Assembly: GCA_023653785.1 (NCBI GenBank)
Contig: JAMKCH010012408.1
Coordinates: forward strand, 1 to 64,000
From: Ophioderma brevispina
Lineage: Eukaryota; Echinodermata; Ophiuroidea; Amphilepidida; Ophiodermatidae
Reading direction: 5' to 3'
Length of the DNA stretch: 64,000 bases
Under the pieces are notes generated by a model. The model worked only from the letters and a program-made list of their open reading frames with translations. It was not told the DNA's origin and did not search any database. The position numbers and the translations under genes were made by a program. Positions 1 to 11,385 of this stretch are shown one piece after another. Positions within the stretch are counted from its first letter, which is position 1, and each line of letters begins with the position of its first letter.

Positions 1-19
1 AACTACTGCCTATACGCCA

Positions 20-345
20 TACTGAGCCACGTATGGGTACCAGAGGACCAGCACCCGATCTCCCTTAAACATGTCCATCAGGGGTTAAAGCAGGGCGAAA
101 GGGTAGTTCGAGGTACTACTAAAACTGGGCAATCCATATGGGCTCCGCCCCGGCCCGGGCTTGACTTGTCAGGCTAGGGAAAGGGGGGTTCCCCCATTTT
201 CGGCATGATGACGCGTAGTTGGGCTGTCCACCAAGCAGCATGTCACCCAAGGCCCTATATTTTTGAAAAATTTGCTATTGCCATCCAAAGATTTTTGAAA
301 TTTTGCAAACACACCTACTTTTAGGATGGTATAAAAAAAATGGAG
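20..345. repeat. dispersed repeat family A, copy 1
   Basis: This stretch is homologous to 4795-5230 and, over its second half, to 3500-3790. Shared landmarks are an ACGTATGGGT block, a CCCTTAAAC block, a GGGGTTCCC-ATTTT block, a GATGACGCGTA block and then TGTCACCCAA followed by short A/T-rich repeats. No protein-coding capacity is visible. It is probably a non-autonomous interspersed repeat, but I see no clear terminal inverted repeats or tail, so the class is unknown. Confidence 0.6.
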
Positions 346-365
346 GACTGTTAAAAAATGAAATT

Positions 366-441
366 AGCCCCAACTCGGGGCTCGAACCCACGACCGTGTG
401 ATTAAGAGTAACGCTCTACCGATCTGATATAAAAGCGGGGC
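366..441 (-). tRNA. tRNA-Lys(CTT)-like sequence, gene or tRNA-derived pseudogene
   Basis: Read on the minus strand, this has a tRNA layout: a GCCCC 5' acceptor half at 437-441 that can pair with GGGGC at 367-371, a D-arm with GGTAGAGC, an anticodon loop CTCTTAA with CTT at 404-406, and a T-arm GGGTTCGAGCC (379-389) that matches the pol III B box. A run of six T (minus strand, 353-358) just downstream would serve as a pol III terminator. The D stem and anticodon stem pair poorly, which could be decay or base-calling error, so a functional gene is not assured. A SINE head is the alternative. Confidence 0.5.
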
Positions 442-469
442 CTAATGGACTCTAAAAAAGGGGGAAAGA

Positions 470-2335
470 AGAGAACAAAAAGGTGGGAGAAAGGGGGAAA
501 AGAGATGTCGCGCATTTGACCTGGGTTCCAATCCCCCGTTGTGCCAAGTGGTACGGGGGGGGGGCCGGCCAAGATTCGCGTCGTTTTGCCGTTCCCATAG
601 GTTCAGCACGTAATCACGAAAAATTGACAAAATATTCTAAAGTCTGGAAAATAGGTTAATACATATTTTTCCACTCAAAAGGCCAGTGGGAGTTGAAGAG
701 ATCAAATCCAGTGTAAAGTACTTTTTTTGGTATGAAGAAAACTTTACAAACGGGATCCATTTTGAACCAGGTTGCTTGACTCATGTTCAATCGCAGGGTC
801 CTCGCTTTTATAGCTGCAGACGGGGCTGCGGACATGTACCAGGTAGCCTGTACGCTATGCACGGGCCTATGCATCACCGTGGAATGATTCGTTGACATGT
901 ATGTAGCAATCCTCTTATGTCCGGTCTTTAAAAAAAGATGTTGATGATAGTTTGCAGTCAATTATGCAAACCACCGAATAACCGCAAGGCAATTTAGATC
1001 GCCCTCGCTCCGTACGGGAATTCCCACTGGCCACTCAATGATCTATTTATCACGCGCAACAGTGACTTAAACTTTCGGTCACTGTTCAGGCTCGCCAATG
1101 ACTCTGTTCGGCAGTTTTGCGCTGATGAATAAGACTTGGCCGCCACCGCATGAAGTTTTATATGAGTTTTTTTCCTCCCTCAGGTTTTGCTCATTTGGGT
1201 AGGAATGTTTATGAATAGTTTACTTAAAAGGGCCTAAAAATAGGCTAATTTTCATTTTTTTCAAGTTTTTTGATTTTTTAAAATTCATGCAAAAAATTTT
1301 CACCTGAACTTAGGTTGCCGAAAGACCGGAGCTCACCGCCAAATCCACTTTGTAGTCCCTTCCATGGTCCCCAACTAACTTATGTTGTAATCTATTACAA
1401 AAAAAAAAAATATCTAAACAACATTACTATCACCTTTCCATTGGTGATAATTGAGCTGTTTCTGCTTGAGTTTATGTAGCACTAATTTAAACATGGACAT
1501 TTGTTTCAGTGGGAAAAAGTATGCTGTTGCTTTGATTAGTATCCGTTTCCTTTTGTAACCCTATTAGGATTAGGTTGTTAGCCATTTAGTGATGACCCTT
1601 CGTATCGTCAGTATCAGGCAACTGATTGTATTTTGCCCTGTTGTTGTTGATTGAGTTGAAGTGTTTAATTACACAAGTCAATTTTCACAAAAATACCATT
1701 ACCCCTATCCGCACACATACTCTATATTATTTAAGGGTTGATCTTGTAGTGGAAACATACGTGCAATCAGCCTTTTTCCTCTGCCAAATTAGCGCTAAAA
1801 TACAAGTGCTCAGTAGAAGCATGCGGCAGTGAAACATCTTTTATGTACATGATATTACACGGCACAGGAGCATGAGCACGATCAACGTACAAATTTACTT
1901 GCACGCGACATCGGGTAATGAGCTGACACGCTTATTCAAAATAAAATAAAAATTTAGGTTCGTTGTCAACAGCTTAATGTAAAAAACGTCCATTGAGAGA
2001 AGAAAATTTCTTTCTGTTAAACTATAAAAATAACACTCATAATGGATTGAAATTGCCTATTCAATGACACAAACTATACATCAGTATACAAGAATAATAT
2101 GCAAAGCATAATAAATCACAAACACTAGAGATGGATTCGAAACCATCCGGTCAATAGACAATGTCTAGACTGCAACCAGTGTCTAGATTTTTATTATGAA
2201 AACTTGGCAAATCCAATACTACAGTTCTAAGATTAAACATGATCCTTAATTTTTTAGCATTCAGGTTTGAGGTTTTCCCTCGGTGGTTCTCTACATGACT
2301 TCATGAATTTAGGGTTTTAGTGTGGTTTACAATAT
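470..2335. other. no recognisable feature
   Basis: This A/T-rich stretch has no repeat copy, RNA gene or protein that I recognise. The longest open frame, 656-961 on the minus strand (101 codons), resembles no family I know and is likely chance. A short A run lies near 1398. Confidence 0.5.
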
Positions 2336-2479
2336 CATAGGCGGAGTTAGGGGGGGGGCGCACCCGGCCCGCGCCCCCCCTATTTTTTGCAAACCAAGGC
2401 GGCGCCGGGCGCCTTGTAGATGTAGAAAAATGCTTTTGCCCCACAGGGGCGGGCGCCCTGTTTTTCTAGGAAAATGACC

Positions 2480-2793
2480 TTTTGTGGGCGCCCTTGCCGA
2501 CAAATTTGATGAGCAATTTCCGGCTCGCTCCGCTCGCCGGGTAGATTACAATTTGTTTTCACTCGTTTGAAATTCTGAAGAGCAGGGGGTTAGGTGGTAG
2601 GTACTCTTTCTTTGTTGTGTTGTTTGTTGATCTGGTGCTTGTTAAAAAATGCCCACCTCCACCCCCCCCCCCCCCCCCCCCCCCGCTCTCAGAATTTCGA
2701 ACGAGTGAAAAAAATTGGGTCTACCAGGCGAGCGAAGCGAGCCGGAAAATTTTCCCCCCCCCCCCCCAAAAAAGCGAATATTTACGGGCGCCC
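2480..2793. repeat. GC-rich foldback (inverted repeat) element
   Basis: Two arms are inverted relative to each other: 2480-2584 and 2685-2793. The inner ~60 bp of each arm match well, including GGCTCGCTCCGCTCGCC on the left against GGCGAGCGAAGCGAGCC on the right, then ACTCGTTTGAAATTCTGA against TCAGAATTTCGAACGAGT. Outer blocks GGGCGCCC (2486-2493 and 2786-2793) also correspond. A C run of about 22 lies in the loop. The sequence upstream (2340-2480) is also unusually G/C-rich and may be part of the same element. A non-autonomous DNA transposon is the simplest explanation. Confidence 0.65.
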
Positions 2794-3499
2794 CCACTAT
2801 TGAGAATTCCTGATACGCCCTGCATTACAGGTGAGTGTCCGTCGTTCTTTGGGACCCCCAATTTTACCCAGAAGTAGTAACGAATTTAATATCAGATGAA
2901 GGTCTATTTTCTCATTGTGTCCTGAAATTTGAGCCCTCAAATCCATTTCATTCCCAAAAATTAAAAAACCCGCCGTTTTTAATGGTTAACACTCAACATA
3001 GCCACAGTATTCTAAGTATTTAATAGGGCTTTAGGTCATATGCATTATTGCTTCGACCATCAACCGCAAGTTTTGTTTACCGGTACTTGATGGGCATATG
3101 TGCAAATGCCAAGCTTTCATATTCAAGTAGAGAACACAATCGACCTTTAAATCGGAACAAAGCCCTTTAAGTTTCAAAGAATTTTGTCATATGGTTTAAA
3201 AAAGAAGGTTTCTCTTAAGTAGGAATCACCCATTTATGGACCCGTGTCAGTGAAAACAATTAGATTCATTTAGTTTTTTTATATTAATTACATATTTTTT
3301 TTAAAGATTTAAAAGTTTATACACTTTGTTATATAATATGTTATATCCATGTATCATTAAAAATTATGACCCCCCCAGGTTTTTGCATAACCCTCCTATA
3401 TCCCACAGAAAGTGATAACCAGCTTGATTTTAAGTTCTCTTTTTGACCATTTCACAAGCTGGTAGACGTAGAGTGGACAGGAAATTTCATGTTTCTCCA

Positions 3500-3790
3500 G
3501 TGGATATTTCCCGGGGGGGGCACCCCATTTTGGAAGTGACGCGCACGTAAAACCCCCTGTTAAGACCCCTTTTCAGCAATCGTTGTCACCCAAAGACCCC
3601 CATATTTTTTGAAAATTTGTAACCACTGTCACCCAAAGACCACTATTTTTGGGGGGTTTGTTTTTTTTACCCAAATACTCTCTATTTGTAAAATTTTGGG
3701 AAAAATCTCGATCTCCCCAAGACCCCATTTCTTTGGAAAATTTTGGCATAGAAAATAAAGTGAGGCACAGACGGTACCTGCTTCCCAAAA
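3500..3790. repeat. dispersed repeat family A, copy 2 (tandem CACCCAAAGACC units)
   Basis: The stretch starts with a GGGGGGGGCACCCCATTTTGGA block and continues into three or four degenerate repeats of about 45 bp, each like GTCACCCAAAGACC followed by A/T-rich sequence ending TTGAAAATTTG. The same unit is seen in copies 1 and 3. No coding potential is apparent. Confidence 0.5.
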
Positions 3791-3879
3791 AACCGGCTCG
3801 CTATGAATCTATTTTGATCTGCTGGTGGAAGAGAGAATTTTCCTAACTTGAAAATTCTCTGTCGATAACTTGACACTAA

Positions 3880-4790
3880 GTGTCTGACTGCCTATGCTTT
3901 ATTACGTAAACCCTTTAAAGCTTGGGGAACCCCCTGGGCGAAACCTTTCTTGGTTCAAGCAAACGTTAAGTAAGACCTATTTTACTCAATGGTCAAACTA
4001 TGAACTCGACAACACTTTCTTGGTCATTACCAGTGTTCAAAACTGTGAACATTACATATTACTGGGTACATCACCTTGTAAAGGAGGAAAGCTCCCTCCT
4101 ACTCATACAAACATTTATTTCTTTCGAGTTGTAATACGAAACACCTGCTTCTAGACACATACATTATCATAATGTCACTACTTGCCCTTGGCTATGGACT
4201 ATGTCTCCTCTCCTTTGGAACCGACTTACTTGTAATCTTTATGACATTACTCGGGGCCTCTTTCCCGATCCCCATAACTGCGGGTCTTCTCTTTGACCCG
4301 TGACCAATGATCAGCCAAGGCTTGCTGTTCATCATTCATCATAAGCGCGGGCAACGCTAGCTGAATTTGAATGGGAGCGGTCACTAACGGGTTCTCACTC
4401 TGCCATATAAACGCAAAACTTCCGACATTCCAATATGTTTCTAACCGAAGGAGAAAAAAGCCTCCCTGTATTTGTCTTTACGTCTTCGAGTCAAGAGCTG
4501 TCGAGTTTTAGGCCCCTATCTCAATATGAGCTATGAAGCAGGTTAAATTGTAAAACTGCAAATGTGCAAGCCAAGGAACTCACATGCACTCCCAAAGAAC
4601 CGTCAGTGTCGTAGCGAGGATGGGGCTATGGAAATGAGGGAATACCTCTTGGGAAGAAAGTTGAGGTTTTGTAAACTCGGGAAATTTTGTGGGAAACAGG
4701 AAAATCAGTCGTTTTTGGCGATACCCTCCGATCGGGACGATGTTCCCCTGACCAGGTTGACTTTCCCCCTGAACGCTCTTCGGCCCCCTC
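3880..4790. other. no recognisable feature
   Basis: I see nothing identifiable here. Short open frames are present but none resembles a known family. Confidence 0.45.
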
Positions 4791-4794
4791 AGAA

Positions 4795-5230
4795 CTGCTT
4801 CCTATACCTAACTGGGCAACGTATGGGTCCCATCTCTATGCACCTAGGTACGCAGCAACGCGCTACTCCCTTAAACAGGTCATCAGGGTTGAGCATGGGA
4901 AAGGGAGGGGGGTGGGGTTCCCATTTTAGATGATGACGCGTATGTAAGGCTGTCACCAGCATCATGTCACCCAATGACCCTAATTTTGAAATTCTATTGC
5001 CATCCAATGATTTTGCCAATCTTATGCAAACACACCTACCTTTTAGAAAATGCTTCAAAATTGGGGGTCACCCAATTTATTCTCCCTATATTTTGAAAAA
5101 TTTACTATTGCCAACTCCATACGACCCACTTTTTTTACAATTCTATGAAATCGTTGTAATCAAAGACAGCCTACCTTTTAGAAAATGTTGCAGAATTTTC
5201 ACCCCCAAAAAAGCGCTGAAATTTAAGCAA
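4795..5230. repeat. dispersed repeat family A, copy 3
   Basis: This is the longest copy. It contains ACGTATGGGTCCC, CCCTTAAACAGG, GGGGTTCCCATTTT, GATGACGCGTATG and ATGTCACCCAATGACCC in the same order as 20-345, then runs on with two more degenerate units, including CACACCTACCTTTTAGAAAATG at 5029 and a similar block at 5169. An open frame of 123 codons (4562-4933) overlaps this repeat and is probably incidental. Confidence 0.6.
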
Positions 5231-5239
5231 TCTATTCAA

Positions 5240-5530
5240 CTTGAAAAATCACCCTTTTTCGGCCTGTGTTGACACATTCTCTATCTACAATGCCCTAAGC
5301 TTTGAAAGCGTCTAGCCTTACACCATATCACTGTTTCATACGTGTTCCCAATGCGGAGTGAAATTCATTTTTAAGTGCGCTTCGCACAAAATTCAATTGC
5401 TCCGTGTCATTTTGGGGAAAAACAACCCAAAATTTGCAGATTTTTAATACTTTGGCCCAATCGCGGATTTTTGCAAAAATGGTCATATTTTTCGGGAAGG
5501 GGGTGGAACTGGGGAAGAAAAAAATTGCGG
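5240..5530. other. no recognisable feature
   Basis: This is A/T-rich sequence between repeats. Nothing is identifiable on either strand. Confidence 0.4.
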
Positions 5531-5534
5531 GAAA

Positions 5535-5625
5535 TTGGACCCTCCCCCAATGTCCCACACGGTGGTTGGAGCAACTGTACTACAGCGTTGGCATACTATA
5601 ACCACTGGACCAAATTGTTATAGAG
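5535..5625 (-). repeat. tRNA-derived SINE head (partial)
   Basis: On the minus strand a good pol III A box, TGGTCCAGTGG (5602-5612), is followed by GTTATAGTATGCCAACG, a head typical of tRNA-derived SINEs. The same A box occurs in the SINE copies at 42597 and 42955. The B box is not convincing, so the copy is degenerate or truncated. Confidence 0.35.
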
Positions 5626-5895
5626 AAGGGATTTAATAAAAAGGTGTTTGGTTTGAGCATGTATGGTATACAGGCCACTAAAGATGAAAATGTCATTCAA
5701 ACATAACGCACGATGCGCGGTTTTGGTACTGGACTGAACCACCTGGTCCCTTAAAAGTTTACTCTGTCATGTCTATGATGAACCTAGTTTTTAAATTGCC
5801 GCTTCAAGAGTTAACCATGAAACTCTTCTAACCACACATATCCTAACTTCATTTGCATCATATGTCATGAAAATGAAGATATTTTAAATAGAAGA

Positions 5896-6126
5896 AGTTT
5901 TTTGATGAGTTTGAATCATTTGTCAGTGAAATTGCAATGCTAACTAAAAATTCTTCTACTTGTGATTTCAATATCCCACGCCGACGAACCCCTACTCTGA
6001 TGTGGAAAAAATTTCTGAAAATAATATCTGAAATTGGACTCATCCCATACCTCACTGAACCCACTCATATAAGTGGGCATACTATCGATCTTCTTCTTAC
6101 TAGAGCAAAGACAATTATTGTTTACT
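5896..6126 (+). pseudogene. LINE endonuclease (EEP) C-terminal relic
   Basis: The frame at 5896 reads FFDEFESF, then after one frameshift the open stretch 5937-6126 ends in LTEPTHISGHTIDLLLTRAK. The SGHTIDLLLTR block is the conserved terminal block of the endonuclease in L2, CR1 and Jockey elements; its His is in the active site of EEP nucleases. This enzyme nicks target DNA to prime reverse transcription. Only the C-terminal third remains and a stop follows at 6127. Confidence 0.75.
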
Positions 6127-6879
6127 GACTGGCAGGTGTCAATTACATGTCTGACCACTTTCCTAGTTATCTGTACTTCAGCCATGAACCTAACCCGTGA
6201 GGACTGAACGCGCATTCAGAAACGATCAGAGTATGGATGTAAATGCTGTTGTTCAGGACCGTCAAAACAAAACGTGGTTGATAACCTGCCGTGTCAAAAA
6301 TGGCACGAGTCTTCGTTTGTTACTATGACAATTCTCGGTTACCGCAATTCTGGACAAATATTGTCCAATTTCAAAACGAATCTGTTCTGTCCGTCACGGA
6401 ATGCCATAGTACTCCGAAACATCCACGAACTCCGTCGTGTTCGGCGCGCGGTGAAATACATGCGAAAAAGCCCCTTGAAGGTTTGATAAACAGATCTTCC
6501 TCGAACAGGAAAGCTATAGTGGATCGTTTGATTACCCAGGCAAAGTGCGACGACAGACAAAGATAAACTTTTTAGTGCTACTAGTATTAAAAGCAATTTA
6601 TGTTCTAAATACGTTTTTAAATTATGGTGACAAGGTTCTTCCCACAACAGGATCTCAATATTAAACCTGGCCAATAAGTTCGCATCTTCTTTGTAGAGAA
6701 AGTAAAGAAAGCGAGAGAGCTGGCTTCAAACATTATTTTCATAATGACTGAAATATACAGATTTTAATTTGCAGTGATACCGCAGTGTTACAAATGTATC
6801 TGTGCAGATTGAGTTTGATGGAGTAGGGCAGGAGAGTGACTCCCTTCCAGAATCTGTAGGTTCGAATTGATTTTAGTCC

Positions 6880-7595
6880 AATAACGATGACGAGGTCGTT
6901 GGTTTACTAAAGAGGTTGTCAAACAAATCTTGTTTGCTCGACCCAGTCCCTACATGGTGTCATAAAAGAGCACTCCTCTTGTTGTTATTCCAACTTTGTA
7001 TTACAAAGTTAATCAATGTTTACCGTCTGCTTACAAGCCTCTCCACTCCACGGAATCAGCTTCTTCTACGAGAAAAAATGATTTTTATATCTGCCATTGA
7101 CACACAACATGTCTTTTTCTGTGATTGCTCGACGTAAGTCACTTTTGATATCTATAGAATCATTCAATATTTGTTCCAGGTTACATCAAGAATGTTCATG
7201 TTTCAGGCACAGCTTTGCATTAACTATCTTCGATCTCGAAAAACAGTGTGTGTATCTCCGTCATCTCATCAGACAGTCATTTAATGGAATATGGCTTCCC
7301 ACAAGGATCGATCATGGGAACCACAATGGATACGCATTCTTACGCTCCTGTTGGCAAGATACTGCGCAGTAATAACATCAGCTACCATATCTATGCCGAT
7401 GATACGCAAATGTATGTAACTTTTGATCCAAGAAACCTGGTGCATGTGGGGATGCGCTCTTTGCAAACTACAAAACATGTATCAAACAAATCAGAACTGG
7501 ATGCTTCTCATGTCAACAACTACAACTTAATCAATCACAGACTGAATTTTTCATTGCCGCTCACAAGATCCATTCTCGTCTCAAGAACGTTATAG
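6880..7595 (+). pseudogene. LINE reverse transcriptase relic with YADD box
   Basis: The entry motif LLDPVPTW, then TKLIN, matches the RT N-terminal block of L2 elements. The frame from 7248 contains GFPQGSIMG (block B') and YADDTQMYV (catalytic block C, 7392-7403), followed by TKHVSNKSELD-like thumb remnants. The expected region between the fingers and block B' is too short, implying deletion. The role would be target-primed synthesis of element cDNA. The L2/CR1 assignment rests on block wording and the 3' tail. Confidence 0.8.
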
Positions 7596-7884
7596 CTTGT
7601 ATTGGATATGTCAGATAGCACTACCCCATCTCTCCTAATCTTGGAATTATGTTTTGACCCTGTTTTGTCTATGACTGATCAAATATCTTCGCTAGTAAAA
7701 TGTATCAGCTACCATCTGCGTCAATATATCTCGCATACGCCTGAAGGATCAAGACACCTGTAAACTTGCCGTTCAATCATTAATCTTCTCCAAATAGAAC
7801 AGGGAATTCTTTGCTGTTGGGATCCCTCAACACGATATAACACTGTCCAAAAATAAGCACCCGCCTTATATTCTTTGGACGGGT

Positions 7885-8215
7885 GACCATCCCAGAATCT
7901 GTATTGTTCTCGCCATTGGCTTCCCATCAAGACTCGTATTCATTTCAAAATCCTCATCTATGTATACAAGTGTCCTTCAATTCTCTACTCCCGAATGATC
8001 TCTCAGAACTCTTGTTCCCGTCACCGTCAACTTATCCACCGTTCCTCTTACGACAACTCCTTCTTCACATTCCAAGAACACGGACAGTAACCGATGATCG
8101 TGTCTTTCATTAGCTGCACCACGCTTTATTGAACAATCTTCCACGAAACATCAGGGAGCAAAATCTCTTCAAACAATTCAAGTCGCATCTTAAAACTCAC
8201 CTGTTTTTGATTTTT
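7885..8215 (+). pseudogene. LINE ORF2 C-terminal domain relic
   Basis: The open stretch starting at 7883 shows PLASHQDSYSFQNPHLCI, the decayed form of the HWLP-R--FK-L-- block, then LPNDLSELL, then IPRTRTVTDDRVF. After a frameshift the sequence reads NLFKQFKSHLKTHLF (8160-8204). These are the standard closing blocks of L2/CR1-type ORF2 proteins. Function of the domain is not well established. Confidence 0.75.
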
Positions 8216-8589
8216 GGCTTGCTGTTTTTTGTTTTTAGAACATTAATATGTACTATGTAATGTTTTTTTCAGCATCATTTTTTGTGTGACATAAATTTTT
8301 CTTGTACAGCGCTGTGTTCACTGTAGGCGCTTAATAAATGTATTTTTGGTATTGGTATTGGTATATTGTAATGATGTAAAATTATTGAAGAAGTGCAAAG
8401 AAATAAAATTTTGAAAAATAGTCTCGTTAAGCTCTGTTTGTAATGATCCGGTTCACTACTGACATGGACCCCTATTGCCATATAAATACGTCACGTTATT
8501 TCCATGCATATATTGAACACATATCAGTTGAATAAAAATCCGAATGAATTTATTCGTCATTTTCGCACTGGTGGCTGCCATCATTGGGG

Positions 8590-9450
8590 TGGGGGGGGGC
8601 AGTCAGACAGGAAATTGGAGCGTAAATATGGTGAGATATCACTTCCAGGGAGGTGGGAAGAGTTAAGAGTGTTTGTTTGGCAACGTTTGTCGTTTTGCAT
8701 ATTATAAATCGGCCAGTGGGAATGTTTGACTAAAGTGGGGGTACATATGGCGAAGTTACTAACTCATTATTGCAGAGTTAGATATGGCTAAGTTGGGGAT
8801 GTGGCGTCTTATGTGAAGTATTGTGGGGAGGTTTGAAAACTCTACATACATTGAAAGTTTTTTTGTAGATTTTAAAATGTGTGAGTTAATTCAGAGGATG
8901 CAAGAGTTGTGGTTGTGGTAACATTCTGGTTTGGTGTGTTACGAAGAATAAAAAAGACGTTTGGTACTTGTCAAGTATAGGGAGGGTAGTTTTGAGGGGT
9001 AAAAATATGGTATGGTGAGTTGTCCCCTTCACAGTACAGAAAGTAATTTGATGTAACATACGATTTTCATAGTGAAAAGTAATTTTGGGAAGAAGCAAAC
9101 AAAATTTTCCGATACTCTGTGGTAACTCGCCATATTTAACTCGAATAACCTGTCCTATTCAAAATGTCACCATTAGCACCAGTCATAACACACCACATCA
9201 CACTTCACTTTTTCTTAAACGTAACTCTTTCTAATACTCTGAAGGTAACAACTCACCATAGGTTAACTCTCAAATGACTCCCCACTTCAAGTACAAACAA
9301 TCTCCACTAATCACTACACTACGCTACATCACGCGTTTGCAAATATATTCTTCAATGCTTGCTTTTGAAAGTTAAACTTCACCTCATTTTTTAACTCTCC
9401 AAAAGTCCTCCCTACTTTAAGTACAAACTTTCACAACATGACTTTCCGTC
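8590..9450. repeat. foldback element with tandem subunits in inverted orientation
   Basis: The left half (8590-9100) and right half (9110-9440) are inverted copies. For example GGGAGGGTAGTTTTGAGGGG with GTGAGTTG near 8980-9025 is mirrored by CAACTCACCATAGG, TCAAATGACTCCCC and TTCAAGTACAAAC at 9248-9298. Each half also has internal repeats: TAACTC/CACCATA and AAGTACAAAC recur near 9395-9435, and their complements near 8640-8690. No open frame of note. It looks like a non-autonomous foldback transposon. Confidence 0.6.
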
Positions 9451-9454
9451 GATT

Positions 9455-9950
9455 GATATTTATTTCCGTCGATTAATATTTTCTATATTATGTTCTCAAT
9501 GACATAGGAGCATATATTTCAGAATCTTGCATTGTGCAAATAAATTTGTCAGGTAAACATAGTTCATAATTCGAAAAAGATGTCCTATTCATTTGTATGT
9601 CTATGTGGTAGCTAGCTGTATTATTATGTCTAATGGCGGCGCCCATGACTCTAAGGGACGAATTTTTTTATCGTATTAATAAATTCGATCAACTGACTGG
9701 ATAGAGGGACAGTGTAAAACAAGCAGACCTGCTTTCTTCGAACTAAAAGTAAGTATATTTACTTTAGGCCTAAACTGATTATGTGATTATCATGCGGATT
9801 CGCAGCCTTTCTTGTGCATGCAGTACATAAGCTAACCAGGGCAAAGGCCGTATCAGGTCAGTTTGTACATGGAATCTTGCATTGAAAACTTAACATCATC
9901 TACATCATGATGAAAGTTTACATCCATCTATCAGGATTTGAATACATAAA
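9455..9950. other. no recognisable feature
   Basis: There is a short direct repeat TTTCCGTCGATT(G/A)ATATTT at 9443-9482. Otherwise nothing is identifiable. Confidence 0.4.
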
Positions 9951-9951
9951 A

Positions 9952-10151
9952 AAGACCCCATGTTCAATGGGCGAAATTGGAATTGCGTCAAGTAAGGCAA
10001 GTTTTAAAAATCGGGAAAGTCACCTGAAGTTGCCGAAAGGCAGATCAGATTTTACAAACTTGACAAACCTGTGAACTTAGGGAAATTTTTGCGGACTCTG
10101 GTAATTTTCAGCTACTTTATGCATCTTCTTCCCCAGTGACATGGAGGCCTG
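9952..10151. mobile_element. MITE family B, copy 1
   Basis: This ~200-bp element is homologous end to end with 11386-11585, with shared internal blocks AAGTTGCCGAA-GGCAGAT and CTACTTTATGCATCTTC. Its right end, CCCCAGTGACATGGAGGCCT, is the inverse of the left terminal repeat seen intact in copy 2; its own left end is degraded. A small non-autonomous DNA transposon is the best reading. Confidence 0.65.
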
Positions 10152-10975
10152 TGAGCAATTTTTAGTAATGTGTCCATTTATCTGCCTTGCTATGCTAAAT
10201 TAAAACCAAACATTTTTGACACGCACCAAGGGCCCTAGGAAGCATAAAACACCCGTGAATTTTTTTTAAAAAGTCAAAGCCAATATATTATTTTTTTTTT
10301 TTAAAATTAAATTAGTAATCTAGATCTAAAGCTATTCACCTAAAATTCTGAAATTCCGATCTAAATTGCCATGTATTTTTGGACCTATTCAATTTAGTTG
10401 GAGAGGGAAAATGTAAGAATTCAAATGCACGTGCACACCGGATTATCTTGGAGGACCACTCCGGTCATTATAACTCATTCCACCTGCCACTAAAATACAA
10501 TTTCATTCCATGTATGAAAATGCACAATAGTGTATTCCAGGCCTTAACATTCCTCACAATAACATGATTAACAGAAGTCCCCGCGCCTTATTGAATTATT
10601 CACCTCCGCAAGAATGGTACAGGGTTCACTTCTCAGATGAATGAGTATAAACGATAGCCGTTGGTTCGCTAAGGAGTAGCTTGAACGTGTTTCCTATAAG
10701 GAAAACAATAGCATTAGGAGAGGATAAAAGCGCCCGTATCAGGCTCGTATACAGCGATATTTTTCAAAAATGCGTAAACACATCTTAAAATACTTCAAAT
10801 GATTGCAACCAAAACACAAGCTGCGTCGGTATTATTTTAGAAGGAAACTTCTTAAATCAAAACGAGACATTTCAGAAGAAAAAAGAGCGTTTCGAGCGTT
10901 TATATGTAATTAAAAAAACAAACCAAAAGAATATAAAGCGTAAATTTAAGCACTGATTAAACAGAACAGCACCCA
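10152..10975. other. no recognisable feature
   Basis: This A/T-rich stretch has a T14 run near 10290 and no recognisable gene. A 62-codon open frame at 10379 resembles nothing known. Confidence 0.4.
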
Positions 10976-10977
10976 CA

Positions 10978-11055
10978 TCCCCCACACCCACCCACCCCCC
11001 CCCCCCACACACACACACACACCAACACCACACACATCCACGCGCACACACACAC
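10978..11055. repeat. CA/CCCA microsatellite
   Basis: A run of CCCACACCCACCC, then C12, then (CA)n interrupted once, ending in further CACA. This is simple sequence with no other signal. Confidence 0.9.
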
Positions 11056-11385
11056 AAAAAATCAACCCGATGCTCCCTCTTAGACTTGCAAAATATTCAA
11101 AATCACTATTTAACATTTCTTGATAAATCAAAGATCCCATTTAATTGTGTTACATCACTATGTCATCGTCCACTACCCAGCCTATGTGCTAATATAAATA
11201 TCTGCCCCAAGCTCCCCGGCCCCTTCTTTCGCAAGTAGAGCGTCGTTATAAGCATTTCGATTCAAAACGAAGCGAAAAGATAGGTTTGTAACCTTAAAAT
11301 AACTATTGCAGTCCAAGAGACGCCGTGAGCCGTGTCCAAAAACCCATTAATTGCAGCACTTTATACCCACACTGATTTTGTCAAA

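Larger units (their letters stand above)
5870..8365 (+). mobile_element. L2-clade LINE (non-LTR retrotransposon), decayed
   Basis: Pieces of one ORF2 polyprotein appear in order on the plus strand in shifting frames: the end of an apurinic-type endonuclease (5896-6126), a linker and reverse-transcriptase entry region (6430-7010, with LLDPVPTW at about 6928), the RT catalytic core with YADD at 7392-7403, and the C-terminal region (7885-8215). The 3' end has a GCGCT...AGGCGCTTAATAAATG segment followed by three units of TATTGG (8350-8364). Short tandem 3' tails are characteristic of L2/CR1-group LINEs. The 5' end is not defined, so the copy is probably 5'-truncated, as is usual for LINEs. Frameshifts and a probable internal deletion near 7030-7250 make it inactive as written. 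Confidence 0.8.

Noticed and set aside
656..961. 101-codon open frame on the minus strand as a gene
   Set aside because: No recognisable domain or motif. The length is within chance for this window, and no supporting signals are visible.
4562..4933. 123-codon open frame as a gene
   Set aside because: Overlaps a copy of the dispersed repeat that is non-coding in its other copies.
10978..11055. Cys/Gly/Val-rich protein encoded on the minus strand
   Set aside because: It is a translation of the CA/CCCA microsatellite.
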